A program made the translations under genes and the position numbers. This document shows positions 29,976-38,299 of a stretch of 64,000 nucleotides of DNA, piece by piece. The stretch comes from Actinomyces sp. HMSC035G02 (GTDB lineage Bacteria; Actinomycetota; Actinomycetes; Actinomycetales; Actinomycetaceae). The notes beneath the pieces were generated by a model. That model saw only the letters and a list, made by a program, of their open reading frames with translations. It did not search any database and was not told the DNA's origin. The stretch covers positions 62,001 to 126,000 of the forward strand of contig KV835892.1 of the NCBI GenBank assembly GCA_001838165.1, in the 5' to 3' direction. Positions within the stretch are counted from its first letter, which is position 1; the number at the start of each line of letters is the position of its first letter.

Positions 29976-30010
29976 GTGTGGGGCCCAGGCACTATGCCTG
30001 GGCCCCACAC
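29976..30010. terminator. Bidirectional terminator between hsp70-like and merR genes
   Basis: A 16-bp perfect stem (GTGTGGGGCCCAGGCA, 29976-29991, with its complement at 29995-30010) with a three-base loop separates two convergent genes. There is no long T-run on either side. Confidence 0.75.
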
Positions 30011-30028
30011 TCACGTTGAAGACGCGTA

Positions 30029-30580
30029 TCAGGAGGCGGAAAGCTTCGACCGACGACGCTCAGCGAGCTCGTCGACGAACATGGGCTCGGAACGCTCAAG
30101 CGGCAGTTCCGCAAGCGAGCCCTCGACCTCGCGCCACACGCGGCCCACAGCGATCCCAAACACGCCCTGTCCACCCTGAAGGAGGTCGATCACCTCATCG
30201 GTGGAGGTGCATTCGTAGACCGAAGCGCCGTCGCTCATCAGCGTGATGGACGCAAGGTCATCCACTCCCCTGTTCTGCAGCGACGACACGGCGACGCGAA
30301 CCTGCTGGAGAGAAACGCCGGCATCCAGGAGCTTCTTGACGACCTTGAGAACAAGAATGTCACGGAAGGAGTAGAGACGCTGCGAGCCGGAGCCGCGCGC
30401 GGCGCGGATCGACGGCTGCAGGAGACCGGTGCGAGCCCAGTAATCGAGCTGACGGTAAGTAATACCGGCTGCGCTGCACGCAACGGGGCCGCGGTAGCCC
30501 ACCTCGTCTGTGTCGAGCCCCTCGAGGGGATCGCCGAACAGCATGCCTTGCCGGCTTGCGGCGTTCGCTTGTGCGCTCAC
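30029..30580 (-). CDS. MerR-family transcriptional regulator (Rv1830-like)
   Basis: 183 aa. A MerR helix-turn-helix (ITYRQLDYWARTGLLQPS, about residues 40-57) is followed by the wing and a helix; the C-terminal ~80 residues are not a known ligand domain. With the FtsR-like gene upstream and GarA beyond, it corresponds by position to Rv1830 of M. tuberculosis. The nuclease-like DUF151 gene that lies between the two MerR genes in mycobacteria (Rv1829) is absent. Confidence 0.82.
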   Translation of the reverse strand: MSAQANAASRQGMLFGDPLEGLDTDEVGYRGPVACSAAGITYRQLDYWARTGLLQPSIRAARGSGSQRLYSFRDILVLKVVKKLLDAGVSLQQVRVAVSSLQNRGVDDLASITLMSDGASVYECTSTDEVIDLLQGGQGVFGIAVGRVWREVEGSLAELPLERSEPMFVDELAERRRSKLSAS

Positions 30581-30674
30581 TCGGGGGCTCCTTGCAGGTA
30601 ATACGTGATGAGAACAGGACTACGGTAGGGCACGAGCGAGGCTCGGTCAATGACCGACCCGGCGAGTCTAACCT

Positions 30675-30689
30675 TCATGTTGAACATGA
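30675..30689. promoter_or_regulatory. Palindrome upstream of the merR gene
   Basis: TCATGTT (30675-30681) and AACATGA (30683-30689) form a 7-bp inverted repeat with a one-base centre. It lies in the 112-bp gap between the FtsR-like gene and the next MerR gene, about 95 bp upstream of the latter's start. A dimeric regulator, possibly one of the two MerR proteins, could bind here. Confidence 0.4.
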
Positions 30690-30692
30690 GAC

Positions 30693-31460
30693 TTAGTCCC
30701 CGTCCTCAGCCAGCGATGAAACCGCCACCGCCAGCATGTCCCGGTGCAATTCGGCGAACAGGTCGCCCAGTTCGATGGCACGGGCGCGCGCACGCTCCCG
30801 GTCCGCGCCACGGCCTCGTCCCCTCTGAGAAGAAACTGTCTGGTCAATGATATCTGCGCTGCGCTCCGCACCCTGACGGACTGCGCGCAGCACCCGAACA
30901 TCCACTCCCGCGGATTCGAGACGCGCGATGGTAGAAACGGCTTGCACGCAGCGAGAAGGGAAATAACCGGCCAGGTCTGGAGTGATCAGCCCGAGCCGCG
31001 CATAGCGCTCAAGGGTGTCCATGTCGACGCCCGTCAGGTCCGACAGATCCGCCGCCGGAATGGCACGGCGGCCCCCCAGCGAAACCGTCTGCCCCTCTGA
31101 CGACACGACCTGCGCGACACGACGGCGCACGGGATCATGACCGGCATCGAGCGCATCAAGCTGCCCGCGAATCACACTCAGCGGAGTGAAAGAATCGCGC
31201 TGCTCGGTGAGGACGTAACGCAGTCGCTCGACGTCGGCGGCCGAATACTTGCGGTACCCGGATCCGGTTCGAGCGGGTGAGACGAGGCCTTCACTCTCCA
31301 GGTAGCGAACCTTCGACAGCGAGATCGCGGGGAACTCGGCCTTCAGCGCATCGACGACGCGGCCGATCGACAGCCCCGGCGAATGGTCCACATCATGCGG
31401 CCACGAGGTCACTTCCTGAGCGGAAGTAACCTCGTGACGACGTGCAAGAGCTGCGCACAC
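30693..31460 (-). CDS. ftsR: FtsR-like MerR-family regulator (Rv1828 type)
   Basis: 255 aa. The MerR helix-turn-helix is in LSIGRVVDALKAEFPAISLS and KVRYLESEGLVSPARTGSGY (about residues 30-70). The C-terminal half carries a second winged-helix-like region with IPAADLSDLTGVDMDTLERY. The Corynebacterium homologue FtsR activates ftsZ. A GTG start two bases after the garA stop is taken; an internal GTG (VDHSPGLS) is an alternative. It is directly downstream of garA as in mycobacteria. Confidence 0.85.
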   Translation of the reverse strand: MCAALARRHEVTSAQEVTSWPHDVDHSPGLSIGRVVDALKAEFPAISLSKVRYLESEGLVSPARTGSGYRKYSAADVERLRYVLTEQRDSFTPLSVIRGQLDALDAGHDPVRRRVAQVVSSEGQTVSLGGRRAIPAADLSDLTGVDMDTLERYARLGLITPDLAGYFPSRCVQAVSTIARLESAGVDVRVLRAVRQGAERSADIIDQTVSSQRGRGRGADRERARARAIELGDLFAELHRDMLAVAVSSLAEDGD

Positions 31461-31461
31461 G

Positions 31462-31896
31462 TCAGGCCTGCTTGGTCGACGGCTGGTAGGTCAAACGATA
31501 CTTGCCGATCTGCACCTCGTCACCGGCGTGCAATTCGATTGAATCGACACGCTCACGGTTCACGTACGTACCGTTGAGCGAACCGGAATCGCGCACGATG
31601 TGGCCGCCGTTCGAAGCAATGAACTGGCAGTGCTTGCGCGAGACCGTCACGTCATCCAGGAAGATATCGGCCTTGGGCGAACGACCGGCGTTCGTCACCT
31701 CGGGGTCAAGGAGGAAGCGCGCGCCCGTGTTGGGGCCGCGCTGGACGATGAGTAGTGCGGAGCCGGCGGGCAGCGCCTCGACGGCCTCGCGATCGCGAGC
31801 AGACAGGGCAACGGGAGCCTCTTCGACGTCCTCCGTCACAGGCGCGAGGCCGAAGATGGAGGTTGCGGTCGGGTCAAACGGCTGGTTGTCGGACAT
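31462..31896 (-). CDS. garA: GarA/OdhI-like FHA-domain protein
   Basis: 144 aa from the ATG at 31896, which has TTGGAG 7 nt upstream. The N-terminal TATSIF (residues 10-15) corresponds to the ETTSVF phosphorylation segment of GarA/OdhI. The FHA domain follows with NAGRSPKADIFLDD, VSRKHCQF and NGTYVN (about residues 68-115). In Actinobacteria this protein, switched by Ser/Thr kinases, inhibits 2-oxoglutarate dehydrogenase and affects glutamate metabolism. No kinase gene is in the window. Confidence 0.9.
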   Translation of the reverse strand: MSDNQPFDPTATSIFGLAPVTEDVEEAPVALSARDREAVEALPAGSALLIVQRGPNTGARFLLDPEVTNAGRSPKADIFLDDVTVSRKHCQFIASNGGHIVRDSGSLNGTYVNRERVDSIELHAGDEVQIGKYRLTYQPSTKQA

Positions 31897-31999
31897 TGTG
31901 CGCTCCAAACGATCATTTCAGGGACTGCATTAAGTGTAAACGTTCACCATCCGACAAGCGCGGGCACGGTGACTCCCCCAGCGATTATACGGCGGGACG

Positions 32000-32800
32000 T
32001 CACTGGTAGGTTGCGAACTGGGGCGGGCGCGGAGTCGCAATCGACTCAATCGTAATATCGGTCGACGGAGTGATCGCCACATTGGCCCCCTTTGCGCGCA
32101 TCTGGGCTGCCGAACCAGCCTGGATGTCCAGCGCGGTGGCGATCGTCTGCGACTCCCCGATCACTTTCCACGTGTAGGGCGAAGCGATGGGAATTCCGTC
32201 GACCGTCAGCGATCCGGCCTGCCCTGTGAAGGAGGACCTCGTCGAGAGGCGAATACCGTTGAGTTCGATCGCCTCGGCGCCCGCGTTGCGCAATTCGCCG
32301 AGCGTCATGACGAACTGCGTTGACGTCAGGTTTGCGCCGGCATCGACGACCGAGACCGTCACGCCGGGGCCGTGCACCGGGACTGTGCCCGCGGCGATCT
32401 GTGCCTGCGTTTCGGCCTTACGTGCAGCCTGCTCACGAGCCTGTGCTTCATCCGCGGCACTGCGCAGTTCGTCGAGTTCGCTGGACAGTTCACCGCGACG
32501 CGTGCGCAGGTTTTGTTCCTGCGTGCCCAACTCATCAAGAACCGTGACGAGATCTTGTTCGGACAGCCCTTCGAGAGGGTCGGACCGCTGCGCGCGCACC
32601 TGCGCGGCAAGAGCGAATCCCAAAATCATAAAGATCACAAGCATCACAACGTGCAAACCACGGGGCAGCGCGAAGAACGCCTGTCGCGCCCGCGCCCACA
32701 GGCGCGGTCCACTGTGTGGCTCACGGTGAACGCCGTGCCCGCGGGGCGCTGGCTCACGCTCGGGCACGGTGGGGATCGTCTCTGGGCTCTTTTCGCTCAT
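32000..32800 (-). CDS. DUF881-family membrane protein (first downstream copy)
   Basis: 266 aa. Cytoplasmic N-terminus of about 45 residues, one membrane segment (VVMLVIFMILGFALAA), a coiled-coil stretch (EQDLVTVLDELGTQEQNLRTR onward) and a DUF881 domain with VHGPGVTVSVVDAG and NAGAEAIELNGIRLS. It corresponds to Rv1825. The function is unknown; the conserved trio with Sbp suggests a membrane complex linked to division or the envelope. Confidence 0.85.
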   Translation of the reverse strand: MSEKSPETIPTVPEREPAPRGHGVHREPHSGPRLWARARQAFFALPRGLHVVMLVIFMILGFALAAQVRAQRSDPLEGLSEQDLVTVLDELGTQEQNLRTRRGELSSELDELRSAADEAQAREQAARKAETQAQIAAGTVPVHGPGVTVSVVDAGANLTSTQFVMTLGELRNAGAEAIELNGIRLSTRSSFTGQAGSLTVDGIPIASPYTWKVIGESQTIATALDIQAGSAAQMRAKGANVAITPSTDITIESIATPRPPQFATYQ

Positions 32801-32801
32801 G

Positions 32802-33134
32802 TCAGGCCTTCAGTAGCAGACGGCGGATCGAAGCAGTGTTGGAAAAAATACGAATACCCAGCACGACGACAACGGCCGTCGTCATGGCGGATCCAACGCC
32901 CAGCTGGGTTCCCAGGAAAACCAGCAGGCATGCAACGACGACGTTCCAGAAGAACGAGGTCACGAACACGCGGTCAGCGAAGCGTCCTTCCAGCCATGCG
33001 CGCCCCGCGCCGAAGAGCGCGTCCAGGCCGGCAACGACGGCGACGGGAAGGAATGGGGCCAGCCACGCGGGCACGGTCGGGTCGAGCAAGACGCCGAGGA
33101 CGATGCCGATGATCAATCCGATGACGGCAATCAT
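32802..33134 (-). CDS. sbp: Small basic protein (DUF1290, Sbp)
   Basis: 110 aa with three hydrophobic segments (residues 3-20, 24-45, 60-95) and the DUF1290 signature GLDALFGAGRAWLEGRF in the middle. It corresponds to Rv1824 and Bacillus Sbp, which is found near ftsZ. It is sandwiched between two DUF881 genes with an overlap at its start and a one-base gap after its stop, so the three proteins are probably made in step. Confidence 0.88.
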   Translation of the reverse strand: MIAVIGLIIGIVLGVLLDPTVPAWLAPFLPVAVVAGLDALFGAGRAWLEGRFADRVFVTSFFWNVVVACLLVFLGTQLGVGSAMTTAVVVVLGIRIFSNTASIRRLLLKA

Positions 33135-33988
33135 TGAGTGTCTCCTTCGTGTTGTGTGTCCAGCGGTTGTGCGTACTGCGATGAGGTCGGCGCCAGCGCT
33201 TCCATCGTCAGCGACGAAGAGACCTTCGAGCTCACGGTCATCCCACTCACCGATTGGGCTGCGGACAGGTAGTCGCCGGTAGAACCGCGGACGAGCGCGA
33301 CGGACAGCGCATTCGAGTCCCCGATCGCCGCAACCTCGTATGGAGAGGACACGGGGGTGACGTTGACCAGAATGGCCGAGCCCGCGGTCCGCACAAAGGT
33401 ATCTGGCCCAATGCGCTGGCCGTTCACCGAAATAGCCTCCGCGCCGGCAGCCCAGAGGGCGTTGACGACCATGGCGACGTCTTGATCCCGAACGGCTCCA
33501 CTCCCCTTCCCCGGGCCGCTTCGATCCGTGAGCGTCACGGTGATGCCGGGCCCGCTGACGGGTCGTGTGGCTGTCGCAAGGTCGCGCGCGCCATCCACGG
33601 TGATTGGCGAGCCAGACTGCGACAGGTCGTCGACGGCACGGCCGAGAGACTGTACCTCGTCGCTCAAGGCTTCGACGTTGCTCGACCGCGTGGCAGCCTG
33701 CTCCTTCAGGTCGGCTTTCACGTCATTGGCCGGGTGCCGCAGCGAGTCGATCGCAATCACCGAACCGAACCCGAGGGCGACAGCCGCTGCGAAGACGGCG
33801 AGGCGGCTGAAGGGTCCCGTGGGCCGTGAGCCGCGATCTGCGTGGTAGTGCTCGTAACCGGCGTCCAGGGGGTTGGCGAGAAGCGACGTCAGCAGGGACA
33901 TCGAAGCCGCAGGGTCCACGGACGAGGCCTGGGGAGCAGCGTCGTTGTGCTCCTCCCCAGCCTCCGTGCGTCGATGTCCCGGCTGCAT
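33131..33988 (-). CDS. DUF881-family membrane protein (upstream copy)
   Basis: 285 aa. A cytoplasmic N-terminus of about 60 residues, one membrane segment (LAVFAAAVALGFGSVIAI), a coiled coil and a DUF881 domain with VSGPGITVTLTDRSG and AAGAEAISVNGQRI. It corresponds to Rv1823. The ATG at 33988 overlaps the pepN stop as TGATG; a GTG one codon earlier is possible. It is paralogous to the copy at 32000-32800. Confidence 0.85.
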   Translation of the reverse strand: MQPGHRRTEAGEEHNDAAPQASSVDPAASMSLLTSLLANPLDAGYEHYHADRGSRPTGPFSRLAVFAAAVALGFGSVIAIDSLRHPANDVKADLKEQAATRSSNVEALSDEVQSLGRAVDDLSQSGSPITVDGARDLATATRPVSGPGITVTLTDRSGPGKGSGAVRDQDVAMVVNALWAAGAEAISVNGQRIGPDTFVRTAGSAILVNVTPVSSPYEVAAIGDSNALSVALVRGSTGDYLSAAQSVSGMTVSSKVSSSLTMEALAPTSSQYAQPLDTQHEGDTQ

Positions 33989-36567
33989 CACTGGCCCGAA
34001 CTCCAGCGGCGCTGTACGCGCTCGTCGCGTTCGAAAGCGTCGAGGTGCTCGACCACGATGCGGCGTAGCTGCGCGGGCGCATCCGCGTGCTCGTCGAGCC
34101 AGCGGCGCAGCGCTCCGACGGAGCGCTCGACGCTGCCATCGCGGTCAACGTCAACACCAAGAGCGAGGACGCCGTTTGCATAGCGCAGCGCCATGCCGAT
34201 CGTGTGGGTCTCCCAGTAGGTGATCATGCGCTCGACGGCGCTGTCGATGCCGGTTTCCCCCTCCCACGACGAGGCCTGCAGGCCTGCCAGGGTCGCGGTC
34301 AGGTAGTCGTTCGACAGGGTATCGGAGAACACCGAGTCCCAGGCCCGCGCGCGGGCCTCCTCCGAGGGGATCGACGCGAGGGCCTCGACGCTCATACGGG
34401 CGGCTTCGCCCGAGCCGTCGGCGCTGCGCCAGGCCTCGATAGCCGTCTCGTCGGCAAGGCCGCGGGCAGCCAGGGCACGCCGCGCACGCCAGGCGATATC
34501 GGGGTTGTCGCTGTTTGCGAAGTCCCGGACCATCGCCTCATACTCGTCGCCACCGCGGGCGGCGAATTCGGCGATGAATGCGCGCGTGTACGAGCGCCAC
34601 GCGTCGGAGTCCGCGGTCTCTCGAGACAGACGGATCGTCGTCGCAAGCACCTGATCATGGACGTCTGCGCGAGCCTGCCCCGGCAGGAAGGAGGAGATCG
34701 CCTCGGCGACGAAAAGCAGGAGACGATCACGGATCGCCGGCTCAGTTTCGGACGGAACGGCATTCAGAACCGCGACGACAAAGCGGCGCGGATCCAGCAG
34801 ACCGTCGCGCACGGCGTTCCACAGCGACGCCCAGATGACGGCTCGCGTGATAGCCGCATCGATGGTGCCCACGTAGGCCAGCGCGACATCGGTCGATCGC
34901 TCGTCGAGGCGCGAGATCGCGTAGGTGAGGTCATCGTCGTTAACGACGACCAGGTCGGCGGATGCGGCGCCGCCGGGCACCGCCACAACACCCTCGGGAT
35001 CAATGGGGGCGCTGTCTCCGTCGATACGGACGTCGAACACGTGCGTCCGTTCGAGCGCCCCGGCAGCGACGCGCCACGTCGAAACGGTCACGCGGTGGGG
35101 ACGCAGCACACCGTTGCAGGCCTCGCCGCCCTGGTGGAGCGTGAAGTCCGTGATCGCGCCGACGCTATCGGTGACCCACGAAGCGGACAGCGTCGACGGA
35201 CCGGAGGTCTCCAGCCACGCGCTCTTCCAGGAAGAAAGCTCCTGTTGTGAGGCGCCTTCAAGCGCAACAAGCAGGTCCTGCAGGTTGGTCGCACCGAACT
35301 GGTGCTCGGCAAAGTAGCGACGGGCCCCCTCGTAGAAGGCGTCCTCCCCGACCCAGGCGACCAGCTGCTTGAGAACGGATGCCCCCTTCGCGTAGGTGAT
35401 GCCGTCGAAGTTTGTCTTGGCGGCGGCGACGTCCGGGATGTCGGCGGCGATCGGGTGCGTGGTCGGCATCTGGTCCTGCGTGTAGGCCCAGATTTTGCGG
35501 TTCATCGCGAAGTTGGCCCATTCGCCCACGTAGCGCGTCGCCGTCGCAATCGCGCTGGCCCCCTGATTCTCAGCGAAGGACTCCTTGAGCCACAGGTCAT
35601 CCCACCACGAGGGCGTGGCGAGGTCGCCGAACCACATGTGGCACATTTCGTGCAGCGTCGTGTTCGCGCGGCGCTGGCGCTCAGAGAAGGTGGGCGTCGA
35701 GCGCGAAATGTAGTTCTCGTTGAAGGTAATGCATCCAGGGTTTTCCATGGCGCCGAGGTTGTATTCGGGCACGTACACCTGGTCGTAGGATCCCCACGGG
35801 AAGGTCACTCCGTAGCGCTCGTGGAAGAAGTCGAGTCCTGCGCGAGTCACTTCAAACACGTCGTCGGAGTCGAGGTAGCGCGCGAGCGTACGGCGGCACA
35901 GCAGGCGCAGCTCGAGCTCAGCATGGCCTCCATCCGACGCACCACCGCTCCACGTGCCACCTTCGACGACCGCCCACGGGCCGGCGACAATCGCCGTGAT
36001 GTAGCTCGACAGCGGGCGGGTCGCGGTGAAGTCATGGCGCAGCGCACCCGAGTCATCCACGACCTCGACGGTTGTCTCAACACCGTTCGATGAGACGACC
36101 CAGCCTGCGGGAGCAATGACGTGGAACGTCCACTCGGGCTTCACATCCGGCTGGTCCACGCACGGCCACGCACGGTGAGCGTCGTTGGGCTCGAACTGGG
36201 TGTAGAGGTAGACTTCGCCATCCTCGGGATCCGTGTAGCGGTGCAGGCCCTCGCCGCTGCGCGAGTAGCTCGCCAGGGCGCGAATCTCGAGGGTGAACGT
36301 CTCCCCCACCGGCAGTCCACCGACCCACACGCGGTCTTCATCGTCGTCGAAAGCGTGGGGTTCGCCGTTGAGGAGGACCTCGCTCACCTCGCCGGCGATG
36401 TCGATGAAGGTGCGCTCCTCGTCCGATGTCAGCGTCAGCGTCGACGTGACGGGATAGGTCGGGTTCGTGGTGTCCTTGGCGTCTCGAAGATCGACAACGA
36501 CGTCGATGGCGGAGACGTGAAGATGGGCAGCGCGATGGGTTGCTTCGTTGCGTGTCAAAATCTGCAT
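33988..36567 (-). CDS. pepN: Aminopeptidase N (M1 family)
   Basis: 859 aa zinc metallopeptidase. GAMEN is near residues 272-276 and the zinc site HEMCHMWFGDL near 305-315, with the third ligand Glu in WLKESFAE near 327. The C-terminal ERAP1-like domain fills the second half. It removes N-terminal residues from peptides in the cytoplasm. It is the first gene of a minus-strand run with DUF881-sbp-DUF881-garA-ftsR. Confidence 0.95.
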   Translation of the reverse strand: MQILTRNEATHRAAHLHVSAIDVVVDLRDAKDTTNPTYPVTSTLTLTSDEERTFIDIAGEVSEVLLNGEPHAFDDDEDRVWVGGLPVGETFTLEIRALASYSRSGEGLHRYTDPEDGEVYLYTQFEPNDAHRAWPCVDQPDVKPEWTFHVIAPAGWVVSSNGVETTVEVVDDSGALRHDFTATRPLSSYITAIVAGPWAVVEGGTWSGGASDGGHAELELRLLCRRTLARYLDSDDVFEVTRAGLDFFHERYGVTFPWGSYDQVYVPEYNLGAMENPGCITFNENYISRSTPTFSERQRRANTTLHEMCHMWFGDLATPSWWDDLWLKESFAENQGASAIATATRYVGEWANFAMNRKIWAYTQDQMPTTHPIAADIPDVAAAKTNFDGITYAKGASVLKQLVAWVGEDAFYEGARRYFAEHQFGATNLQDLLVALEGASQQELSSWKSAWLETSGPSTLSASWVTDSVGAITDFTLHQGGEACNGVLRPHRVTVSTWRVAAGALERTHVFDVRIDGDSAPIDPEGVVAVPGGAASADLVVVNDDDLTYAISRLDERSTDVALAYVGTIDAAITRAVIWASLWNAVRDGLLDPRRFVVAVLNAVPSETEPAIRDRLLLFVAEAISSFLPGQARADVHDQVLATTIRLSRETADSDAWRSYTRAFIAEFAARGGDEYEAMVRDFANSDNPDIAWRARRALAARGLADETAIEAWRSADGSGEAARMSVEALASIPSEEARARAWDSVFSDTLSNDYLTATLAGLQASSWEGETGIDSAVERMITYWETHTIGMALRYANGVLALGVDVDRDGSVERSVGALRRWLDEHADAPAQLRRIVVEHLDAFERDERVQRRWSSGQ

Positions 36568-36639
36568 GACCCCTATCCTACTGTGTCACCACCGGGATGT
36601 GTGGCGCGCGCCGCCGTCGCGACGAACTACAGTAGACCC

Positions 36640-38220
36640 ATGACTTCAGTGACTGATATTCGTCCCACGATCGCGCCGGTCTCGTTGACGACCGCCCTCG
36701 AAGGCCTGGACATCCAGGGGTTCTACGGAGCCGACGGCTCGCTCGCACAGATCGCCGAGTCCCCCCTCAGCCTGCGCGGCGTCACCGTGTCGTCCGACGA
36801 CTGCGAGGCCGAGTGGTTGTTCGTCGCAATCCCGGGCCTTAAGCAGCACGGCATTCGTTTCGCGCACGCGGCGATCGAGGCCGGGGCGAGTGTCGTTCTC
36901 ACCGACGAGGAGGGTCGCACGCAGGCTTTTGAACGCGGTCTGGGTGTGCCCGTCGTCCAGGTGGCCGACCCGCGCGCCATCGTTCCGCAGCTGTGCGCGA
37001 ACGTCTACGCATCCCCCGCCACCCGCCTCACAACGATGGCCGTGACTGGCACGAACGGGAAGACGACGACCTCGTACCTGATGCGCGCCGCGATCGCGTC
37101 GCGATTCCCGAACGCGTCGCTGTGCGGCACCGTGGAAACGCACGTCGGCCCCATTTCGTTCGAGGCCGTGCGCACGACCGCCGAAGCCCCCGTCATCGCC
37201 CGCTTCCTGGCGGCCACCGAACAGTACGAGTGCGGCGCCGGCGTTATCGAGCTGTCGGCGCACGCGCTTTCCTTGCACCGCGTCGACGGCATCGTCTTCG
37301 ATGTTGCCGCGTTTACGAACCTGCAACACGACCACCTCGACTATTACGGCGACATGGAGAACTACTTCCAGGCGAAGGCCCTGTTGTTCACGCCCGAGCA
37401 TTCCCGCCACGGCGTCGTGTGCGTGGATGACGAATGGGGTCGCCGACTGGCCCAGCAGGCTTCTGTGCCGGTCACGACGGTGTCCGCGCTGACCGAGGAG
37501 GCCGCCGACTGGCAAGTCCGCGACGTGACCCCCGACAAGACAATCGGGCGTACCGTGTTCACCCTGATTGATCCCAGCGGCACCGGCCATCGTGTTGCCA
37601 TGCCGATCCTGGGTGAGGTCAATATCCAGAACACAGCGGTTGCGATCGTCAGCGCGGTGAGCCTCGGCATCGACCTCGCGGATGTGATTTCGGCGATCGA
37701 GGATGCTCCCCAGATCCCGGGACGCATGGAGAAGGTCAACCCGACGCCCGGCGGTCAGCCACTCGTCATCGTCGACTACGCGCATACGCCCGAAGCTCTT
37801 GAATGGACCCTGCGATCGACCCGCGAGCTGACCCCCGGCCGTGTTGTCGTCGTCTTTGGAACGGACGGCGACCGCGATGCGACCAAGCGCGAACACCTCG
37901 CCGAGATTGCTGCGCGCGAAGCCGACGTGCTGTGGGTGACGGACGAGAACCCGCGCACCGAGGATCCGCAAGAAATCCGCGACTACCTGCTGCGGGGCAT
38001 CGCCTCCGTGCGCCCGGGCATGGAAGACGTCACCGAGGTGACGACCTGCCGCCGCGACGCGGTACGACGCGCGATCCTCGCAGCTGAGCCCGGCGACACC
38101 GTCATCATCACGGGTAAGGGCGCCGAGTGGTACCAGGAAATCCAGGGGATCCACCACCGATACAACGACGTGCCCGTCGCCGCCGAAGTCCTCGCCGGCG
38201 ACGTGCGCTCGCACGAATAA
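36640..38220 (+). CDS. murE: UDP-MurNAc-tripeptide synthetase (MurE)
   Basis: 526 aa Mur ligase. The ATP loop VTGTNGKTTTSYL is near residues 133-145, the carbamylated-lysine region YFQAKALLF near 243, and the C-terminal motif TDENPRTEDP near 432-441, at the place where meso-DAP enzymes have DNPR. It adds the third residue of the peptidoglycan stem peptide; which diamino acid is used is not certain from this variant. It is outside the division and cell-wall cluster, between pepN and der. TACAGT (36628-36633) six bases before the ATG suggests a leaderless start. Confidence 0.92.
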   Translation: MTSVTDIRPTIAPVSLTTALEGLDIQGFYGADGSLAQIAESPLSLRGVTVSSDDCEAEWLFVAIPGLKQHGIRFAHAAIEAGASVVLTDEEGRTQAFERGLGVPVVQVADPRAIVPQLCANVYASPATRLTTMAVTGTNGKTTTSYLMRAAIASRFPNASLCGTVETHVGPISFEAVRTTAEAPVIARFLAATEQYECGAGVIELSAHALSLHRVDGIVFDVAAFTNLQHDHLDYYGDMENYFQAKALLFTPEHSRHGVVCVDDEWGRRLAQQASVPVTTVSALTEEAADWQVRDVTPDKTIGRTVFTLIDPSGTGHRVAMPILGEVNIQNTAVAIVSAVSLGIDLADVISAIEDAPQIPGRMEKVNPTPGGQPLVIVDYAHTPEALEWTLRSTRELTPGRVVVVFGTDGDRDATKREHLAEIAAREADVLWVTDENPRTEDPQEIRDYLLRGIASVRPGMEDVTEVTTCRRDAVRRAILAAEPGDTVIITGKGAEWYQEIQGIHHRYNDVPVAAEVLAGDVRSHE

Positions 38221-38239
38221 ATACCGCGAAGCTGTGAAC

Positions 38240-38282
38240 TGGCGCGCCGCAGGGGCTCCCATCGGGCCTTTGCGGCGCGCCA
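38240..38282 (+). terminator. Hairpin between murE and der
   Basis: TGGCGCGCCGCA (38240-38251) pairs perfectly with TGCGGCGCGCCA (38271-38282). It lacks a T-run. It lies just upstream of the der -10 hexamer. Confidence 0.6.
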
Positions 38283-38299
38283 CGCCGTAGACTGGGCGG

